A stretch of DNA of 8,868 nt from contig CALGLY010000415.1 of NCBI GenBank assembly GCA_937959095.1, positions 1 through 8,868 of the forward strand. The letters are read 5' to 3'. The notes beneath the pieces are model-generated. The model had not been told where the DNA came from, ran no database searches, and was given only the letters and a program-made list of their open reading frames with translations. Both the position numbers and the translations under genes were made by a program. The DNA is from an uncultured Saprospiraceae bacterium. Lineage in GTDB: Bacteria > Bacteroidota > Bacteroidia > Chitinophagales > Saprospiraceae. The number at the start of each line of letters is the position of its first letter. Position 1 is the first letter of the stretch. Shown one piece after another: positions 6,386 to 8,868 of the stretch.

Positions 6386-6952
6386 ATGAAAAGCACCTTT
6401 TATCTAGAAAGCATCCGCAAGCAATTTGAATATTATAAACTACTTGGTACGCAAACCTTTGAGCAGCTTTCTGACGAACAGCTCTTTTGGCAATTCAATG
6501 AAGAAAGTAATAGCATTGGCATCATTGTGCGACATATGTGGGGAAATATGCTATCGCGTTGGACGGATTTTCTGACGAGCGATGGTGAAAAAGAATGGCG
6601 CAATCGAGATACAGAATTTGACGCAGATATAAAGACACGGGAAGAACTGCTAGAGAAATGGAATACAGGATGGCAATGTCTTTTTGATGCCATAAATCCA
6701 CTACAGGAGGAAAATTTGAGCGATACCGTTTATATTCGCAATCAAGGACACACGGTCACGGAAGCGATTAATCGGCAAGCCTCGCATTATGCCTATCATG
6801 TAGGGCAAATTGTTTTTATTGGAAAAATGCTTCGTGGAAAGGAATGGCAATCCTTATCTATACCAAGAGGGGAATCAAAAGTCTTCAATGCGGAACATTT
6901 CGCGCAGGAAAAGCATCGCGCGCATTTCACGGATGATTTTTTGAAGAAATGA
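6386..6952 (+). CDS. DinB-like protein, DUF1572 family
   Basis: The 188-residue protein fits the DinB/YfiT-like four-helix metalloprotein superfamily, closest in pattern to DUF1572. The probable metal triad is His50 (in SIGIIVRHMWGNMLSRW), His134 and His138 (in ASHYAYHVGQIVFIGK). Length and helix pattern are normal, and there is no signal peptide, so it should be cytoplasmic. Members of this superfamily include thiol-dependent S-transferases and many proteins without a known substrate; nothing here narrows that. The DNA-damage link of the original DinB does not carry over automatically. The gene stands alone, 24 bp after the fold-back element, which may supply part of its promoter. The stop codon overlaps a short A/T hairpin (GATTTTT/AAAAATC, 6951-6966), too weak to call a terminator. 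On the opposite strand downstream, a small RNA gene converges on it. Confidence 0.85.
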   Translation: MKSTFYLESIRKQFEYYKLLGTQTFEQLSDEQLFWQFNEESNSIGIIVRHMWGNMLSRWTDFLTSDGEKEWRNRDTEFDADIKTREELLEKWNTGWQCLFDAINPLQEENLSDTVYIRNQGHTVTEAINRQASHYAYHVGQIVFIGKMLRGKEWQSLSIPRGESKVFNAEHFAQEKHRAHFTDDFLKK

Positions 6953-7030
6953 TTTTTTCAAAAATCGCAAAGTTTGTTTTATTCAATTTTTTTTGTCACA
7001 AAAATCATAAGCATTTTCAAAAAAAAGTAT

Positions 7031-7065
7031 AAAAAAAGAGGTAGTACCACCACTAGCACTACCTC
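7031..7065 (-). terminator. Rho-independent terminator of the candidate small RNA
   Basis: The stem GAGGTAGT/ACTACCTC (7065-7058 with 7045-7038 in minus-strand order, 12-nt loop) is perfect and is followed on the minus strand by seven T (7037-7031). On the plus strand no T-tract follows, so it works only in the minus direction. Confidence 0.75.
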
Positions 7066-7097
7066 AGCCCTAACCAAATAAAACCAAATTATTCTTT

Positions 7098-7123
7098 ATA
7101 TTTAAGATATGTATCTTAAATAT
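7098..7123. promoter_or_regulatory. Perfect 12-bp palindrome with 2-nt centre
   Basis: ATATTTAAGATA and TATCTTAAATAT flank TG. As RNA this is a stable A/U hairpin in the middle of the candidate small RNA. As DNA it could equally be an operator for a dimeric regulator. Confidence 0.5.
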
Positions 7124-7153
7124 TAGGTTTTGAGGTCACACGAATAACTTTCG

Positions 7154-7184
7154 CAAATATACTACCAGATATTAAGTGGACAAA
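7154..7184 (-). promoter_or_regulatory. Strong Bacteroidota-type promoter of the candidate small RNA
   Basis: On the minus strand, TTTG (7184-7181), a 19-nt spacer, then TATATTTG (7161-7154) match both the -33 TTTG and the -7 TAnnTTTG consensus exactly. It is the best promoter match in the window, yet no minus-strand gene lies downstream before the terminator at 7031. Confidence 0.65.
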
Positions 7185-7396
7185 AATATCCAAATTCTGT
7201 TTGGAGTTTAATTACAATATCTAAATACTATTTGGTCAATTTAAAAAAGCTAGTATATAAAATTGTAAGGCAGGTATATTGCAATAATATTTTGAATAAA
7301 GGACTTTAAGTTGTTTTTCTTTTGCAAAATTCTTTTTCTATAAAATTTTACTCTAAAATAGAATATGTTAATCTTTTTTAAACTTAACATATTTAT
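7185..7396. other. A/T-rich intergenic stretch without a recognised feature
   Basis: No ORF, terminator or long repeat is visible. Only short palindromes occur, such as TTTTGCAAAA (7320-7329) and TAAAATTTTA further downstream, as expected by chance at this composition. It probably holds upstream regulatory sequence for the peptidase gene and for the minus-strand small RNA. Confidence 0.5.
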
Positions 7397-7404
7397 TAAC
7401 TTTC
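7374..7404 (+). promoter_or_regulatory. Possible promoter of the M28 peptidase gene
   Basis: TTTT (7374-7377), a 19-nt spacer and TAACTTTC (7397-7404) each differ from the -33/-7 consensus by one base. The -7 element ends 12 nt before the ATG at 7417, which would give a very short leader, as proposed for the gene at 1155. Confidence 0.35.
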
Positions 7405-7416
7405 AAACGTCACATT

Positions 7417-8799
7417 ATGCGCCTTTTTATTATACTTTTTTGTTGCTTTTCTAGCACATTCTTATCTTTTGGGCAAAGCGATGCTGATGCCCTTTTCATA
7501 AAGGAAATCTATAATACGGCTCTCACAGAAGGAGCGTCCTATCCTTGGCTAAAGTCGCTCACTACCAATATTGGAGGTCGATTGAGTGGTTCTCCACAAG
7601 CAGCGGCTGCGGTAGAATATACCCGCCAAGAATTGGAATTGCTCGGTTTGGATGCGGTCTATTTGCAGCCTTGTATCGTGCCACATTGGGTGCGTGGAGA
7701 AAAAGAACAAGTGCGTATCGTCAATTCTAGTGCCATTGGGAGTTTGGAACTGAATGCTACAGCACTAGGCAATTCGATAGGAACAGACAAGCACGGTATC
7801 ACTGCGGAAGTGGTGGAAGTACAAAGTCTCGATGAAGTAGAAAAACTAGGAAAAGCGGGATTGGATGGTAAGATTGTGTTCTTCAATCGTCCGATGGATC
7901 CTACACAGATTACTACTTTTTCTGCTTATGGCGGTGCAGTAGACCAACGCTTTGCAGGCCCAAGAAACGCGGCAAAACATGGCGCAGTAGCCGCTTTAGT
8001 CCGCTCGATGACTACGCGCCTCGATGACTATCCGCATACTGGTAGCACGGCTTATGAAGAGGACGATAAAAACATTCCTGCGGTAGCCATTAGCACCAAT
8101 CATGCAGAATTGTTGAGTGATTTATTGGAGAAAGAAGCGGTTCAGGTCTATATCAAAACATCTTGTGCCAATCTTTCGCCTAAGCCTTCGCACAATGTAA
8201 TCGGTGAAATAAGAGGTAGTGAATTCCCCAATGAAATCATCCTTGTGGGCGGACACCTCGACTCTTGGGACTTGGGACAAGGCGCACACGATGATGGCAC
8301 AGGCTGCGTACAGTCCATGGATGTGCTTCAAATTTTGAAGCGCATGAAGTATAAGCCGAAGCGTACGATTCGCTGCGTGCTATTTATGAATGAAGAAAAT
8401 GGACAGGCTGGCGCACAGGCTTACAGCAAAATATCAGATGAAAAGAAGGAATTCCACTTAGCTGCTATTGAATCGGATGCAGGTGGTTTCACACCGCGCG
8501 GTTTCTCTGCGGATGGCGATGAAAAGGTCTTCACGAAACGCTACAAAAAAGCAGTGGAATGGTTGCCGCTGCTAGAACCTTATGGACTTCATTTTGAGAA
8601 AGGGGGCTCTGGTGCAGATATTCGCTACCTAAAACCACAACAAGGCTTGCTCTTTGGTTTCCGTCCCGATTCGCAACGCTATTTTGATTATCATCACACT
8701 TCGATTGATCGGATAGATGCCGTGAATAAGCGAGAGTTGGAACTCGGTACGGCTGCGATGACGAGTTTGGTTTATTTGATTGATAAATATGGACTATAG
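7417..8799 (+). CDS. Secreted M28 family metallopeptidase with inserted PA-like domain
   Basis: The 460-residue protein starts with a Sec signal peptide (about 1-20, MRLFIILFCCFSSTFLSFGQ). A short N-terminal peptidase segment is followed by a PA-like insert at about 120-250 (GLDGKIVFFNRPM, AKHGAVAALVRSM, IPAVAISTNHAELL) and the main catalytic part. The two-zinc site is complete: His280 and Asp282 (GGHLDSWD), bridging Asp292 (AHDDGTG), catalytic Glu326 and ligand Glu327 (NEENGQ), Asp354 (IESDAGG) and His427 (YHHTSIDRID). Length and domain order resemble carboxypeptidase Q and related M28 exopeptidases, so it probably trims peptides outside the cytoplasm, likely in the periplasm. There is no C-terminal secretion domain or lipobox. 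Whether it is an amino- or carboxypeptidase cannot be told. Single gene; a hairpin follows 12 nt after the stop. Confidence 0.92.
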   Translation: MRLFIILFCCFSSTFLSFGQSDADALFIKEIYNTALTEGASYPWLKSLTTNIGGRLSGSPQAAAAVEYTRQELELLGLDAVYLQPCIVPHWVRGEKEQVRIVNSSAIGSLELNATALGNSIGTDKHGITAEVVEVQSLDEVEKLGKAGLDGKIVFFNRPMDPTQITTFSAYGGAVDQRFAGPRNAAKHGAVAALVRSMTTRLDDYPHTGSTAYEEDDKNIPAVAISTNHAELLSDLLEKEAVQVYIKTSCANLSPKPSHNVIGEIRGSEFPNEIILVGGHLDSWDLGQGAHDDGTGCVQSMDVLQILKRMKYKPKRTIRCVLFMNEENGQAGAQAYSKISDEKKEFHLAAIESDAGGFTPRGFSADGDEKVFTKRYKKAVEWLPLLEPYGLHFEKGGSGADIRYLKPQQGLLFGFRPDSQRYFDYHHTSIDRIDAVNKRELELGTAAMTSLVYLIDKYGL

Positions 8800-8811
8800 G
8801 AGTGAGTGAGC

Positions 8812-8848
8812 TTAGCTCGACTTTAGCAAAAGGCTAAAGTCGAGCTAA
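8812..8848. repeat. Perfect 16-bp inverted repeat (REP-like hairpin)
   Basis: TTAGCTCGACTTTAGC (8812-8827) and its exact complement (8833-8848) flank the 5-nt loop AAAAG. It follows the peptidase stop codon by 12 nt, so it could end or stabilise the transcript, but no T-tract follows. From memory, palindromes of this kind recur between genes in Bacteroidota genomes, so REP-like status is likely but unchecked. Confidence 0.7.
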
Positions 8849-8868
8849 TAGGAGATACAACAAAATCT

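Larger units (their letters stand above)
7031..7148 (-). ncRNA. Candidate orphan small RNA with own promoter and terminator
   Basis: On the minus strand, a near-ideal Bacteroidota promoter (7154-7184) and a hairpin-plus-T7 terminator (7031-7065) bracket about 118 nt with no protein gene on that strand. The predicted RNA contains a 12-bp-stem hairpin with a 2-nt loop (7098-7109 with 7112-7123). Its 5' segment at 7136-7123 (ACCTCA, AAA, CCTAA) can pair with the 3' segment at 7073-7061 (TTAGG, GC, TGAGGT). The second segment shares GAGGT with the 5' arm of the terminator, so the long-range stem and the terminator exclude each other. It lies in the gap between the DinB-like gene and the peptidase gene, facing the 3' end of the former. 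I do not recognise a named RNA family. The 5' end is inferred from the promoter, not mapped. Confidence 0.5.

Noticed and set aside
6951..6966. GATTTTT/AAAAATC hairpin as the terminator of the DinB-like gene
   Set aside because: The stem is nearly all A/T with a 2-nt loop and no following T-run, so it would be too weak.
7031..7148. Bacterial 6S RNA
   Set aside because: The predicted transcript is shorter than usual and lacks the long interrupted hairpin with a central bubble.

Overview
The window looks like a chromosomal segment from a member of the Bacteroidota. The main evidence is a DUF5916 outer-membrane protein (a family largely confined to that phylum and its relatives), TAnnTTTG-type -7 promoter elements ahead of several genes, little Shine-Dalgarno signal, and an AT-leaning composition. 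A Saprospiria- or Chitinophagia-like host is possible, but the sequence alone does not settle it.

Layout from left to right. 1-118: a probable fold-back repeat, cut by the window edge. 188-1018 (+): a class I glutamine amidotransferase-like protein, followed by a clear rho-independent terminator. 1155-1971 (+): a two-gene cassette with an 8-nt overlap, made of a small helical protein of unknown function and an HNH endonuclease. 1981-3105 (-): a GT-B glycosyltransferase read from a TTG codon, converging on the HNH gene. 3148-3343: a composite element with 22-bp inverted ends and several nested perfect hairpins. 3400-6012 (-): a DUF5916 outer-membrane beta-barrel protein with a CBM9-like N-terminal domain and a good promoter. 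6191-6361: a MITE-like fold-back element with 24-bp terminal inverted repeats. 6386-6952 (+): a DinB/DUF1572-type protein. 7031-7184 (-): a candidate orphan small RNA with its own promoter and terminator. 7417-8799 (+): a secreted M28 metallopeptidase with an inserted PA-like domain. 8812-8848: a perfect 16-bp-stem hairpin that reaches almost to the window end.

The protein genes do not form one pathway. Apart from the two-gene HNH cassette, each appears to be its own transcription unit, and they are separated by repeats. The most interesting content is between the genes: three or four different palindromic or fold-back elements, and a small-RNA locus whose terminator arm can also pair with the 5' part of the transcript. 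The small-protein/HNH pair is the best candidate for a little-described protein system. No CRISPR array, tRNA, rRNA or transposase gene was seen.
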